A stretch of 64,000 bases of DNA from Cyprinodon diabolis (GCA_030533445.1 CM060064.1:3844916-3908915), one strand, 5' to 3'. Positions 47,035-62,238 are shown, counted from the first letter of the stretch. The notes: generated from the sequence alone by a model not told the origin. Numbers and translations are program-made.

Positions 47035-50000
47035 TTATTCAAGAAGCGTTTGTATGAACAGGTTCTTAAATCATTAGTTTAAGTTATTTAGGAGAAAATG
47101 TCGCATTTACCGTTTTTCTCCTACTTCTAATCTTCTCTCGGGTACAATCAAATCTTATGAATTGTCCAGACTACACAAAGGAGTATTTTTCAATCAGTAA
47201 GCTGTTTTACAAACCAAGTTTTCCCTAAATGACTACATTTGTTTTACTTTACTAAGCAATTGTTCATTTTATTAGGCCACATTATTATTTTATTAGGCTA
47301 CACTATAACATTTTATGCAACTTTCCAATTTTCAAAGGACACTGGTTTAGTCTGTTGTCATCTCGTCCAAAGAGAGAACAGTCAGTGATTCTATGTGAGA
47401 TGAAGCTACTACTAAACTAACATCTGGAACCTAAAATGCATGGAAATCTCATTGTAGGACTTTCCTTTTGCATTCATTTCGCTCCATTGCAGCGCCTTGG
47501 CTTCATTATTACACTAAATGTGGATGTTTGGGTCCGTCTGACTTTGTTAAATAAAGAGTTTTGTTCTCAACATTTTATAAAAACCATGAAATAATAACCT
47601 ACATAAAAGCACAAATCTCCTGAAAAATCTTGTGTGAATTTGTCTGTGGGAAAAGTTAATCACTTCCTTTCTTTATTTTGTTTCCAAAACATTGGCCATA
47701 TTTTTGAATAAATAGCTTTAGTTAGCCACACAGAGGCTTAAATACTGTTAAACCTTTAGAATGAATAAATCACTGAAGTAGAACCCATTTGGCAACATAA
47801 AGTAGACTAAAGCCTGGATTATGCCTGATGCCTTATGTTATTTTTGGTCTTGTAACTATGCCAACCGTTCCACGTGGAAAACCATGCAAATGATCCTACA
47901 ATAGAGAATATAAATATTATAATTTTCAGAATTATAATCAGATTATGAAAAACCCTTAGAAAAACAAGATTGTCAAACTTTGGATTTAGGGGAGGCTTTA
48001 AAGATGCTGGTAAGGCCACACGCTTCCTTCCAACCAACCAAAGTTGGGGCGTTGCGGGGTCACTTTGATCATCAGGTCTAGAAGCAGCTGAAGCATCTCC
48101 ATCTCTAGAGCTTAAAAACCGAATGACCAGGTGGATCCAAATAGTCTCCTCCACAATCAGATCATTATGAGGCAGCCATTGATGCACGCCGCCCCCCACC
48201 CACCCCCCACATGGATGAATTTGAGCAATCCTCTAAAGAAGAACAACCTAAAATAACAGAACTCACAAGACAAGATAAATTCAGTCATGAGAGGAAAAAA
48301 AAGACCTTAAATAAAAACTTTAAAGCTCCGCCTGCCAGCCTTTCAAAAGAACATTTTACAGACGCTTTTCTGCAAAGCTCCCAGCAGAACTTTAAATCAA
48401 CAGGAGAACGGTCATTTAAAGGCTGCATGGTCTGGAGAGGAGTGAGACACACCTGTGAGGGTGTCATTAGGAAAAACCATCCAAAACCCCAGGGAGAGGA
48501 ATTGGGCTGCACTTTTCAGAGACATGCAGAAGCCAGAACAATGAAACAGCCTTAAACAGAACGGTCTCTAGGTCCTCGGCTCTTTAATTGTTTTTATGTG
48601 TTATTGAGTATTTCTAAGTTGTACTTGATAGTTAGAACAGCAACCCTACTTGTTAAATTTTCCATCTGTAAGTACTTTATGTAGATTTTTTAAATAGAAA
48701 AATTGTATATATTGTACATATCAAACATTGCCATTCTATTTAATTGTTCTGCTGGATTTGCGTTTGTTTTCAGCAGTCTTATTGCTGTGACAGAGTGCAT
48801 ACATACACAGTAGTGCCAAAATTATTCACTCACTACTCTGGTGAGTAAACTTGCCTGACCTCCCAACCATTAGAACCCCTTTAGGATGAAATAGAGCAGA
48901 GATTGAGAGCTTGTCCCAAAATCACTCTATGACCTATATAGCATCATAGCATTCCTAAAGGTTCAAATAAGTTGAATTTGCATGATATAGACCAACTTTA
49001 TAACACTGCATCCAAATTTCCACCCATTAAAAGCCTCACCGAAAGCCTACAGAAGTTGGTTAATGGAGCCAAGAGGAGGAATATAAAACATATGATCATC
49101 ACCTGTGTCAGTGGATCATCATCTCAACCCACCCTTTCCCACGGTTACATCGTTTTAACACTTCATATTTACCAAACTGATCTTTAGATGCAATAAAATC
49201 CAAAGCTGTGATGAAATCTCAGCTAATCAAGTAAAGTTCTGTGAGTCAGAGGAGTAACGAGATGTGGCATGAGATAACACAAAGAAAAAATGCGAAGATT
49301 TCTCCCCGTGGGGTGCCTTCCTGTGTGCTACAGTTAGCGCTCAGTCACGATAAATCGGAAAAATAAAACCACCGTAACAGATGAACGGGGAAAGACCAGA
49401 AGATTTTCATGGCTGAAGAATTCATCGTAAAGCTGTAGAAAGTACGATCTATCGCAGCATAGATCTTCGAGTAACAGATTCACACAGACGCTCAGTGCTT
49501 ACATTAAAAACACATAAACATACCTAAAAAAATAATAAACCAGGACTACAAAGTCAAGAAGACTAAAAAGACTTTATCCTTCAATAAATCTGTTCCCAAA
49601 TCAGACAAAAAAACTAAAACCTTTTCCGCAGGTTGTCTTTCAAAATGAAATGCTGGATCTAAAGATGAGGGCAGGAAGAGCAGCAATGTTTGGTGGCTGA
49701 ATTAAAATCGTTACAGAGGTTTTGAATTTAAAGAAACCAAATGACAAGAAAACTGTCATTCTTTGGGCAGAATAAAATGATTGTGGATCTTTGCAGCAGG
49801 TTTCTCTAATAACTTTAGATGGGATGGCAGCTTCTGGTTTTCCTAATAGAAAGCTCCAGACTAAAACCAACCTTCTGGAACTTCCCTACAACTTTGTTTT
49901 TCACCGTTCTGAGCTCTGCTGCGCCCTGACTAACAGGTGCCACTTATTAAACACACTTCAGCAGAAATAAACCAACACCTATCAGGAGGGTGTCACCTGT

Positions 50001-50120
50001 AAGAACGTTACATAGCTTTATTGCTGGGAATCCTGTTTTAGCAGCTCTTTTTCATTTATTTCCTCAGGGAATAAACTGATCCAAACTGCATAAATCTACG
50101 GCAACAATCATTAAAGTCAG
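47035..50120. other. Non-coding stretch, nothing recognised
   Basis: No gene, RNA gene or named repeat was identified. The open frames (up to 126 codons) lack recognisable domains. Confidence 0.4.
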
Positions 50121-50136
50121 CTAAAAAAAAAAAAAT

Positions 50137-50160
50137 AATATATATATATATATATATATA
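50137..50160. repeat. (TA)n microsatellite
   Basis: An AT tract that served as the target of the adjacent Tc1 element. Confidence 0.85.
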
Positions 50161-51813
<1,653 letters not shown>

Positions 51814-52682
51814 TATATATATATAGAAACATGCTGGTGTAAAAAGAAAATGGATGTTTGGAGAATTTAATGCAGATCATGTTAGGAACTGAACAACCAA
51901 TAAAGAAAATCTCTGAACACCGACCAAGATGTGGGATTTCAGGTTAGAAACCCCCCCTAACTGTCACAATTGATCTTTTGGTGTCAAAATGTCTTCAAAA
52001 AAGAAAAACTGACAAAAGTCCAGCAGCCTTTCATTTGAAGCCTTTTTTGTGGTTTCTATGACCCTGAAGACTGAGGATGAACAAAGGAAAACCCCTATAA
52101 AGTTAAACACTTTGTTTCTACATTAGCCAACACCTGAAAAAAATATGAAATATAGCTTTATAAAATAATCACGGGGTAAACAGTCCATATTCTGATGAGA
52201 GTCCTAAAGATCTGTTCCTATTCAGGCAAGCAGCTTCTCCAGAATGACAAACAGTCTTAGATGACTTTAACGATCACAATCAGGACTGAAAATACAGCTG
52301 CTTAGTGTTTTAGTGGTGAGATTTTAATGTTTAATCCATGTTCAACACAGAAGACAATAAATCCAGATATTTAAAAGCAAATGAGAGATTTTCTTCAGTA
52401 AATTCCCAACATGCTAATAACTTTGGAAGAGGAAGGCCCTTCATCACAACATCACCATCACAGATCAATTAACCCATTCATAGATTAATCTAGCTTGGAA
52501 ATATTGAATATTTTATGCATTCATATGTATTAACAAAAAAACAAAACAAAAACTAGAAATAAACATTATTTACAATTTCCAAAAATATTTTTTCTTACAT
52601 TGGACTTAGACAGTCTTAATGCAAATCAGAAAAATGAAGATAAAAGAAAACTTGTGTTCTCATCAGGAAGGCCACAAGGAAT
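51814..52682. other. Non-coding stretch, nothing recognised
   Basis: AT-rich sequence between the Tc1 element and the next MITE. Confidence 0.4.
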
Positions 52683-53281
52683 TTAAAAGAAAAGTCTGGT
52701 CAGTGAGAAATAACCGAATGGATGATTATTTTTACCTAAAACTAAAACGTTTGTGGTGATTTAATGAATTTAGCGTTAATCAGTAAAAAAATAAAACCAA
52801 TAATTTTCGTTGCGATCACTGAGTCAGAGAGCGGCCATTTTTGCCCAAACATAGTAACACCTCCCTCCTGCCATCTTCCAGCAGTGACGTCACGGTGCGG
52901 TAAGCCTAGCGCCATTCTTCCCGCTTTACAAGCTAAATCAATGGGAACTACTAGACACATCTGCAATCAACAACAATTATTGAAGATTTCCAGAGGAAAT
53001 TTCACCATTGAAATTCACCAGAGCTATAGTGAAACTGACAATGCCCACGTGCATGGCAGCTGGATGCTGGAATACATCGGGTAAAAGTGAAAAAAATGTA
53101 TTTATAAAAAGTTATTTGATTTTCTTTCTGATTCCTGATCCTCCACGGACGGGTTGGTCGTTGGATCGCCAACTTGAAGAGGGAGGATTTGCCATCGAAC
53201 GTCTGGCCAGAGAAAAAACACGTAATATGTAGCCAACATTTGGAAGAAGAATGTTTTCAAGATGACTTGGATAATAGCGGA
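52683..53281 (+). mobile_element. T2/Kolobok-type MITE copy 4 (inverse orientation, one end missing)
   Basis: TTAA at 52683 is followed by AAGAAAAGTCTGGTCAG, the family right end inverted. The plus strand carries MPTCMAAGCWNTSGKS (about 53038-53085) and, in shifted frames, ICSQH-type THAP remnants at about 53225-53250. It stops abruptly at GATGACTTGGATAATAGCGG, so the other end is truncated. Confidence 0.7.
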
Positions 53282-53673
53282 TAATATTAATGCATCCTTA
53301 AAACAGGCCTGCTATTTTTTTAGCTAAAGCTAGCTTTAACTATGTTAGTTTTTTGAGCATCTTTAATGTCAAATTGATAGAAATTACCAGAATTATCACC
53401 CAGAATAGAACTAAAATGTTGGCAAAGTCAAGACCAATAAAAAACAGCTCCATTGTTCTTGGGATTTCTAGTACAGGAAGTAAAAGAGGGCCGGCAGAAA
53501 GCGGGCCGCTTACTAAAGAGTTCACCAAGTAAAAATTAGGTGAAAATGAAAACTTTGCCTGAAAATGCCAAGCAGTGTTGTTGGTAAAAGAACAAAAAGG
53601 TTTCAGGCATGGCAGTAGTTGGGATTTATGCCATCAAAATACCCTGGCTTGTTTTTATTCCAAATAAATAATT

Positions 53674-54051
53674 TAGGGCTGAAACTATTAATCGTATTAA
53701 TCAATTATTTAAATAATCGTCAAATAATTTCCTAATCAATTAATCATTAAGTGGAGTATAGAGACTGTAAGACATGCTTTCAGTTGAAAGTGACCCACTT
53801 AGAGCAGAAACTATACCAAGATCGTAAAAAAAATATCAGTAAACATTTTTGCATTCGAGATTAAAAAAAAAACTTTTTCGTCTGTCAATACACTCTATCC
53901 AGAACTCCTCAAGTGGAAATGTTTTAGTTTCAACTGGTTTAATTTCATAAAAAACTCTTCTTTAAGGAACCTTTGATTAACTGATAATCAATCAATCCAA
54001 AATAATGAACAGATTAATTTATTTGCAAAGTAATCGTTAGTTGCAGCCCTA
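53674..54051. mobile_element. TAGGGCTG-ended MITE (hAT-like)
   Basis: The left end TAGGGCTGAAACTATTAATC and the right end inward TAGGGCTGCAACTAACGATT are inverted repeats around a 380-bp AT-rich core. A clear 8-bp duplication was not found. A fragment of the same family lies at 30040-30100. Confidence 0.6.
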
Positions 54052-54279
54052 AAATGTTTGCCAAGCTTCACTAAGCTAACTGCTGTCTCTTATTATGTGT
54101 TCACACATACATCGTTGTCTACTAATCTCTCTTCGCTGTTTTTGCTGAAAAAACTAGAAAAGCACTCTTAGAGCGCAGACTCAAAGAGCAGACAAAACAT
54201 GCGGAAATGATCCAGGGTTTCCGCGGATCATTTAAAATAATTACAATCCATTATTTTTTGGGGGATTTTTTCATTAATT

Positions 54280-54405
54280 TCATAAATTTTTATGGGATTT
54301 CGGTGTAACAATCAACATATACCGAATCGAACCGAAAACTGTGACCACGAAACCGTGAATCGAACCGAACCGTGGATTTTGTGAACCGTTCCACCCCTAC
54401 TCTGT
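54280..54405 (-). repeat. MITE fragment of the GGTTCGATTCACGG type
   Basis: Read on the minus strand: AGGGGTGGAACGGTTCACAA, CGGTTCGGTTCGATTCACGG, GGTTCGATTCGGTATATG. This is a recognisable piece of a common fish MITE; only one end is present. Confidence 0.5.
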
Positions 54406-54524
54406 ATATAAAATGACAATAAACGTTGTCCAAGTCAAATCTTGTAAAAGTGTCAATTTTGTTTTGAAAGTGTGTCCTCCAATTATTTTGCCGCAATTGG
54501 TGTTCCGTATCCTCTAAGTGTTTC

Positions 54525-54790
54525 TCTTTCAGTTCAATGTAGTTTGTTTCTATAGCGCCAATTCACAACACGTCATCTCAAGGCTCTTTACAGATCATAC
54601 AGTCAAATTGATTCAAAGTTTTCTAAGGAAATCCAGTTGATTACATCAACTCATTGACTCTTCAGCAATCCCTCACACTAAGCATGCTTGTAGCGACAGT
54701 GGAGAGGAAAAACTCCCTTTGAACAGGAAGAAACATCCAGCAGAACCAGGCTCAGTGTGAGCGGCCATCTGCTGAGGCAGAGTTTCATCT
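54525..54790 (-). repeat. GGCGCTATAGAAATAAA-tail repeat, copy 8
   Basis: Minus orientation, with TTCTATAGCGCCAATTCACA at 54547 and CACTGAGCCTGGTTCTGC on the opposite strand at its other end. Confidence 0.65.
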
Positions 54791-54954
54791 TCTAGACTTC
54801 AACAGTCTCAGAGCTGATCTGCTTGGCTCCTAAATGAAAGCACTAAAGGGAGCGTCTACTCCCACCAACCTTTCTTCCAAATAAAGTTCTCGCAAGTCAA
54901 TGCTGCAGTGTTTGTTTTGTGGGTCTTCAACTCCAAGTCGGTTTTGGGATAAAC

Positions 54955-55070
54955 CTGCTTACACTGAGCCTGGCTCTGCTGGACATTTCTTTCTGTAAAA
55001 AAAAATTAGTTTTCCTCTCTACTATCTCTGCATGCATGCTGGGTGTGAGGGGTGCTGCAAATTCTATGAC
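54955..55070 (+). repeat. GGCGCTATAGAAATAAA-tail repeat, copy 9 (fragment)
   Basis: ACACTGAGCCTGGCTCTGCT to GCATGCTGGGTGTGAGGGG; both ends are lost. It is inverted relative to copy 8, about 165 bases away. Confidence 0.5.
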
Positions 55071-57690
55071 ATAATGTCAGTTTGCTGTTCAGCAGCCATC
55101 TATGCTCAACCAGGAGAAGTGAATGCTGCAACAAAATGACTTGATAAGATCAGCTGGGTTTTCTGCAACCCCCAATGTCACTAAATTATAACAATTCTGC
55201 AAAGATGAATAGGAAGGCATGTCACAGTAATCAAATTATTAGCGAATAACTAATAAATGCTCAGAAATGTATGCTAGCATGCTTTTTAGTATGTTGTTCT
55301 TGTTTCTTGTTTTCTTTTACCAAAGAGACTGGACGACAAAAGGTTTGCTTCCAGTGTATTGTTCCCCACTCCCCCCTCCCCTTCTCATTTCTTAACTGTA
55401 GCGAGGAGTGAACTCATGGCCCAGGTACTTCCAATACACATTCCCTATCAGTACCTAAGAGTGTAGAGAGCACCATTGCATGCATAAGTAACCGTAGTTG
55501 AGATTTGGAAGAAAACATATTGAATTGGTTCCAGAGCCGAACGTGAGAGCTGGTGAGTGGGAGCCCTTTGGATGTGAGCGACTGACTGGTTAAACATTTA
55601 ATCTTTTGGAGTTGGTATATCTAATTTGTTATTAAATAGTGGGAGCTGAAGGCTGCAATACAACAAACATGCATCCGCACCTAAAACGTGATAATTCAAT
55701 ACATTTTCTGAGCTGGGAAGAAAATTTAAAAAAAGATAACTGACCAGTTTATCTTCCTGACAAACATCGTTCCATTGATGATGTAACTGACACACGAAAT
55801 AAACAAGCAAAGGGCTGTTTGATTTTTTTTTCCATTCACATTATACCAATGAAAATTTGTGTCTAAACAACATTATTATCATTTATCGTGATAATTTCTC
55901 CAACAATTTATTGTCCAGGAAAATTTTGGTAAAAGTCAAAATTAAGGGGCAATGGCTTTGTTAAACAGGGTCTGACAAAGCCATTGCCCCATTGGTTTGA
56001 TTTTGTTTCTAATAAAACCTTAATTTAATAACTTAATTTAAAAGGTTTGAGGACCAAAATGCAGAGGCAGGTAGGCAGAGGTGAGTTTTTTGTAGATTTA
56101 AAAGAGGTTCAAAAACAACTGAGGCAGGAATCCAAATATCCAACATGAAAAAGTAAAACCAACCAGAACCATGGAGACATCAGGGGAAAACAATAACAAA
56201 GTAAGACGAGGTATGACAAGGAACCCAGCACTGAGGAACTGCAAAAAGAGAGTATTTATGGGAGATGAACAAAGAGAGGAGTAACGAGCTGATTGGGAGC
56301 AGGTGTGAGGAGAGCAGTCTAGAAAGGAGCTAGGGAAAAAGGAGACCAACACAAGAGGGCAACAAATAAAAACCTAAGAACTGAAATATAACCAGAAAAC
56401 ACAACAAAATAGGAATCAAACCAATAAAACTAGAAAACATTGATCAAAGTAAAACTAAATACTCAAAAGAAAACATAACAGAACCAAGAATGTGACACTT
56501 CCATTATTCTTGACTAATAATTAAATTGCCTGATATTTAGAAGGACTTAAATGTGAAAAACATGCAAACAAAAAGAAGAGAAAAGGGCAAACACGGTTTC
56601 ACATCACCGAATAAACTGAACCAAACTGAATGGAGGCTTATGCAGGAAAGTTTCGGCTCAATAAAGGCACGGATTGGGTCAGGGATGACATCACAAGTCA
56701 CAGCACAGACATCATGATAACATCTACCTTCCCAATGGTTGAATGCTACAGCCTAATGTATATAAACCCACTGTAGCAAGCTAGCATTTTGTAGTTAGCT
56801 TTCCCTCAATCATCCTCTGGCTCATACTCTTTGGAGATACCGCTCCACGGCTTCCCAATCTGTCCTGGCATTTCCCAGAATGCATCACACTGCCACCTTC
56901 TCTGATTATTCCTTCATTTAGAATCCAGCTACTGCTTACAGCAGTTCAGGTGTGAACCGCTCTCATTCAGAATACAACCTCAATCCTGAGGTTGGTGGAT
57001 TTCTGATCATGATATTCAGTTTTATTTTAGAAATATATGTTCATTGAAAAAAACCCACTGAAAAGAAGTTCAGCCGTATCAGAAAGCAGACCAAAGTGTG
57101 AAAGATATTGCCGACCTGAGAGGAGCAGATCACAGCTGATGGGCCCTGAAGGTTCTGTTCTTACTGTCTGTCACTCTAAACCAAATGATGCAAACAGAAA
57201 AAAACATAACTGTGCGTCAACACCATCTTTTTTTTTTTTTTTTTTTTTTGCTCTTTGCTTCATTTTGCAGATAAATGTTCAGAAAGAAAAAACAAATTAG
57301 CACAACTTATCCCTATATAATTTAAGCGTTAACCAAGCAGCTCAACATTTCAATAAATTATATTTCTTAAATAAAAAAATGTAACCTTAGGAAGCACCAC
57401 TGGGACAAAAGAAGCCGATTCTGATATCATTACTAACTAACTTCTACCCATATGTTATATTTCCCTGCCATTTCAGCAATGTTAAAGAGCAAAAACTTCA
57501 CTAAAGAACCACAGTACTGTACTGCTTAAACATTATGGTCACATGAACAAACAAACAGCATATGGTTTTCACAAACTGGTGCATGAACGGTTATTTATTC
57601 CTGCCTAGTTTTACTCATCAGGCCAAAACTGTAATTGGATATTTGGTCAAAGTCACATAAATGGGAAAATATTACGAAGTAGTTTAATAA
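55071..57690. other. Non-coding stretch, nothing recognised
   Basis: AT-rich sequence with a 26-28-base poly-T run near 57229-57250; no gene seen. Confidence 0.4.
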
Positions 57691-57692
57691 TA

Positions 57693-57910
57693 AGGGGGAT
57701 TGGCGGCCTAGTGGTTAGGACATAGGGCTTGGAATCCTTGTGAGTTTGAAACCCACTCCCACAGACTGCCACTCTGGGTCCCTGAGCAAAGACCTTTAAC
57801 CCATGATTACTCCCCGAGCGCCGCACAGTGGCAGCCCACTGCTTCCCAAGGGGATGGGTTAAATGCAGGGAGATAATTTCCCCATTGTGAAATCAATAAA
57901 GTTCAATTAT
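57693..57910 (+). repeat. tRNA-derived SINE copy
   Basis: It has the head GGCGGCCTAGTGGTTAGGAC (A-box-like) and GAGTTTGAAACCCAC (degenerate B box) about 40 bases later. The body ACTCCCCGAGCGCCGCACAG follows and the tail is TTTCCCCATTGTG..AATCAATAAAG. It is more complete than the copy at 38.9 kb. Confidence 0.65.
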
Positions 57911-58522
57911 TATTACTTATAACACCGTGTAACAATACAGTGTAGGGAGGGAGGAAAATTAACTTGTATCGAGTACTTGTATTGAAAAGGAACAAATATT
58001 CTTTTTGTTAAATACTTTGTGAAAAGAGGTGATAAATGCAGCAGGAAAAACAATCAACTTTTGGGCTGTGGTTCACCAATGACCATTCAGTCAGCATGGT
58101 ACAACATCAAAGTGTTTTCATGTATAATTTCCATAGAGATGAGGAGTATGTGGATAGTAGCTTTACACCACTCTAAGTCTCTTTTGTGTTGATATGAACA
58201 TGGATTTTAAAGGAAGTCTGATATTCAAAATGGGAACTAATCAGAAAAAGGAGCCTCTATCTCTCTCAGATACAAACCAGGTACAGCAAAGCTGTTGTGA
58301 TTGGATCCAGGTCAGTCCAACCACCACAGCCCTGTCAAACACAGACCACCATACATTAACACTGCCCAGCCTGAGCTAGCAGCCCACTTCCACTGCAACA
58401 TTCACACACCAGGCGGATTTAAAGATGGCAGCAGAGCAGCACAGAACCGAGACCAAAGGAGACCAAAGCGAACATGGTGTTTGTGCGACTTGTGTGTGTA
58501 CTAACTTTTGTTTTTACGAAGC

Positions 58523-58680
58523 AGAGCTGAAGTGATCCAAGGCTCCGATTGGACCATCCTGCAAGAAGGTACAGTCTTGTCGTCCACTGATGATGACGTG
58601 ACAACCATGGGAGAGCTTGGCAAAGGTTCGGTCCAGACGAGAAATAGTGTCAATGGAAATGCTCTGACGGAGGGGCAGAG
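58523..58680 (-). CDS. Candidate terminal coding exon of an unrecognised gene
   Basis: On the minus strand, a pyrimidine-rich stretch ending CCCCTCCGTCAG is followed by an open frame, SISIDTISRLDRTFAKLSHG, continuing CHVIISGRQDCTFL to LDHFSSAS and a TAA stop. The composition looks more protein-like than the other frames and an acceptor is well placed. I do not recognise the protein and found no partner exon, so this may be chance. Confidence 0.25.
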
Positions 58681-59599
58681 CTTGTGGGGGGTGTGGGGTG
58701 GAGGAAGTTTTCCAAGCCCAGAGTTCACTTCAACACTTTACATCCAACTAAACATTTCAAGTCTGAAACGGTGGGAAACGATCCGACCAGTCCAAAGGCA
58801 CCTTCTTCTCTTTCTCCCTCTCCCAGTTTGTGTGTGACGTCTTTCTAAGGCAACCAACAGGTGTACAGGCAGCTTGTCTCTCTGAAGTAAAAATATAAAA
58901 GATGTAATCTCTGTTTTATGTGGATTTACACTATAGATATAGATCTCTCACTCTACATATATATTGTTTCTCTGTGGATTTGGGAACTATAGGGAAATAA
59001 AATATTTGGCTTGTAAGTTTAGCTTTTTGTGGTGAACTTGGCAGTTTCATGCATTCTGTCTGTGGGTGGGAGCTTCCATGTCGCTGGTGTCTTATCTTTT
59101 AGATAGTCAAAAGAATAAAAAAGCAACCTTTTTAGGGTGGTAAAAGTTTGACCAAACAATAAATAAAGGCATAGATTCTAGTTGCTGATATGTTCACTCA
59201 GTCCAGGGTAGATTCCCAATCCAGAGCAGGTTTACTGAGTCCACTGAGCCTAAGGGAGAAGAGGACTTCCTTTGAATTTCTAAGGCTACATGGTCAGTAT
59301 GGTTTCCAGAAAAAAAATGAAAAAAGACTAGATGGGATCAATCTTTTTTTACTCCTCTTTGAAGATTCTAGGTTCTTTAGCTCTAGGTTGTGTTGGTACT
59401 ATCCAGGCTTGCCCTGCATTTTGCCAAACGGGCTGAGTGGGCAAGTGCAATAGCTTTTGGAAAAGAAAAGGGTAAGGGGGGAGTCAGATTTCCTGCTGCC
59501 TGCTTTTACCCCATCCCTAACACTAAAAATAGCTCTGATACTGGGACTTTCTGGGAGACTGCTTGCTTGTATTAATCCGAAGACCCAAATGAATCCACG

Positions 59600-61060
59600 A
59601 AGCTCCGTGTGGGTGTGTGGGTGGGTGTCCACTCAGCTTTCATTCACACATTCAAACCCTGCGCCGGGAGCACAAACCCCGCTGCTAAAGCGCTCCCCGG
59701 ATGTTCTCTGTGGGCGACGCTTGCATAAACCCATGTAAACAAAACCCAATCCGATGCAAGTTGTTGCTACCAGCGTGGAAAGAGTTCCCCTCGCTTCCAC
59801 GGTCACGAAACTCGTGAAAAAAACAGTCTGCCGCTCGCGATAGTCCAGTTCCTGGGTGTGGAAGCCCAGCAGAGTCTGCTGGGATGAGCCGAGCCCCAAA
59901 CTCCGCCGCAGTTTTCAAAAATCAGCCGAACATCAAACAAAGTCACGATCTGAGGTAATCATCAGCACGTTAATCCACGCAGAAACAGCAGAGCTGCCTT
60001 CAGGGAAACAAAAGAAACCAAATCCAGACTTCCTGAGCTCTCTGCTCCGGGATGAAGCTCCTCCGATCCGGAGGCGGTGACTTTATTCCCTCCGGGTGGA
60101 AACCAGCACAGGGCGGTCAGGAGTCATGCTTCTCGCCCGTTTCCCATACCCTGCTCCGCCGTAGACGGAATCTGTGCTGCTCTGCCATCCGGCTCCCCCA
60201 CCCTGCAAAGGGACCGTACCACTCCCCCGCAGTGGGGGTCGGAGCGCCGTCAGATGAAGCAGCGTTTGGGGAAGTCATGACATCCCGATAGGCAGGCGGA
60301 GGAATGACACGTTAGACGATGAACAGAAATGATTAAACTAAAAACAAGTAAAATGTAACCGCGGAGAAATAAAGCGGCATCATGAGCGCAGCTAACGGGA
60401 GGTATGGGCCCCTCTGGCTGCGGTAGTCCGCTCCAAGCAAACCTCTCCCGTTCTCTCCATTTATAGTAACAGCGGGATAAATATACAGGAACTTTATATA
60501 CAAGCATGTAGGAGCTCTGTCCTCCTCACGCTCAACAACCAGCAATCTGGGAAGAGGACAGTAAGACATTAGGCTGATTAGGTCTGAATTTAGACTTTTC
60601 CTGCAATCTCTGGGAAAAGAGAGAAAATATATTTTAAAGTTTTGGATGAAAGGTTTGTTGTGGTCTCTGCTGTGTAGAACTCCCCTCATAAGTCAGACAC
60701 CTGAGACAGTTTTTTAAATGTTTTTCCAATTCAAAAGGAACAATGTGAGGCAAAACGGACAACCACAACAAAAGAAAGCGCGCATGTGACAATGTTTCAC
60801 TTTGTTCAGAGGACATTGAACTTCCCTGTACTCGGTTGGATACAGCCTCTACCTTCAATCACCACGCATCCTCCCTCGGCCCTGTTGCTACCCGGCGCCA
60901 AGGCAACTCCCACCCTATTGGCTGCAGAAAGTCCCGTCCCTCACTGTGATTGGGTGATGACCAGGTCTGTGGGCGGAGCTCTCAGCTCAGTTTCCCCCAT
61001 GTCTGCTTTAACGGCGCGAGTCAGGAGCGACGCGGAAATAGTTTGAAGATATCAGGTAGA
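59600..61060. promoter_or_regulatory. CpG-rich block, probable promoter region
   Basis: This block is visibly richer in CG dinucleotides than its surroundings. It includes GGGCGG boxes (60110, 60972), ATTGG/CCAAT boxes (60918, 60950) and no TATA box. It could drive a minus-strand gene (dyrk1b through a long first intron), a plus-strand gene starting near 61.0 kb, or both. The direction was not established. Confidence 0.45.
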
Positions 61061-62237
61061 AATGGAGACGGAGGGGGGGCTCCTCTTTAGTGACTCTACA
61101 GCTCAGATGTTTGACTTCTCCTCACCAACCAGCCAAAGCTAGATGTTACTGTTGCTATCCGAGCTCTCCATCTAAATCAGGCCCAATGCTGCCTGGGAAC
61201 AGCTCAGCGGTGTCATCAACCAGCTGACAGCCGCCTAGAGCTAAACTCACCCTGGACTGCAGCTCAGCCTGCACCCGCCAACAAACACCTGCCACCTAAT
61301 ATCCAGGCTATTTATGTTCATGGAATAATAAGGAAAGTCAATTTATGGAACTTTACTGAAAATACTGATTATGACTGCTGAGCCAATAAAGAGCAGGCTG
61401 TTTACATCCTGCTAATAAGGGTTTAACTGTTAAAAAGGATTGTAAATTTTTTAGATGTGGCATGGAAACATTTAGTTTAATGCCACATTTATATTTTTTC
61501 ACAGTAATATATTACTTACTGTAATAATAAGTCAGTTTAGGGAACTTTACTGAAAATACTGCGTATAACTGCTGAGCCATTAAAGAGCTGGCTGTAAAGA
61601 TCCACCTAATAAGTGTTTTGTTTTAACTGTTAAAGATTAATGTAAATGTTATAGCTGGGGTATAGAAATGTCACATGTATATTTTTTTTTACATTAAGTT
61701 AAACATAAAGGAGAAGTATGTTAATACACACTATTAAACTATACAATGGAAAGTCTGGTGTTCGAAGAACAAGAACAAAAAAATTAAAAGGTTAAGAGAT
61801 CTGTTGTTTATCAGTAAATACAGTTAAAACCAGATACAAGCATCCCTGGGAATAAAATCTGTAAAGATAGAAAACTTTTTTAAATAATTTTATTTTTCAC
61901 AACCTATAAAAAGTAGTAGACTAATTCACTGCAAGCAACTGATAGTTTTTCATATTTAAATCTTTAGTTTAGAAAGTCTATTTTTATGGGGGGGTATATC
62001 AGAGATGTTAAAGTGAATAATTTAAGAGGATGGATGTGGTTTAGACTTCATAAGAAATTTCTTTTTTTCTTTTTAAAGTATATTATTAAACTTCTTTTGT
62101 CCATTAGAATGACATTCTTCAGGACACTAGCTAGTTAATGAAAATAGGTCAGGTCCAATCCTAGTCAACTTGTTTGAATGAGAAGAGGCATTTGAATAAT
62201 CCAACTCCCTACTACATAAACCAAACACATCAGATAC
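61061..62237. other. Non-coding stretch, nothing recognised
   Basis: AT-rich. It contains an imperfect direct duplication: GGAACTTTACTGAAAATACTG plus GCTGAGCC and AAAGAG at about 61338 recurs at about 61541. Confidence 0.4.
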
Positions 62238-62238
62238 T

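Noticed and set aside
57223..57251. Long poly-T as a retroposed-gene tail
   Set aside because: No processed coding sequence was found upstream on either strand.
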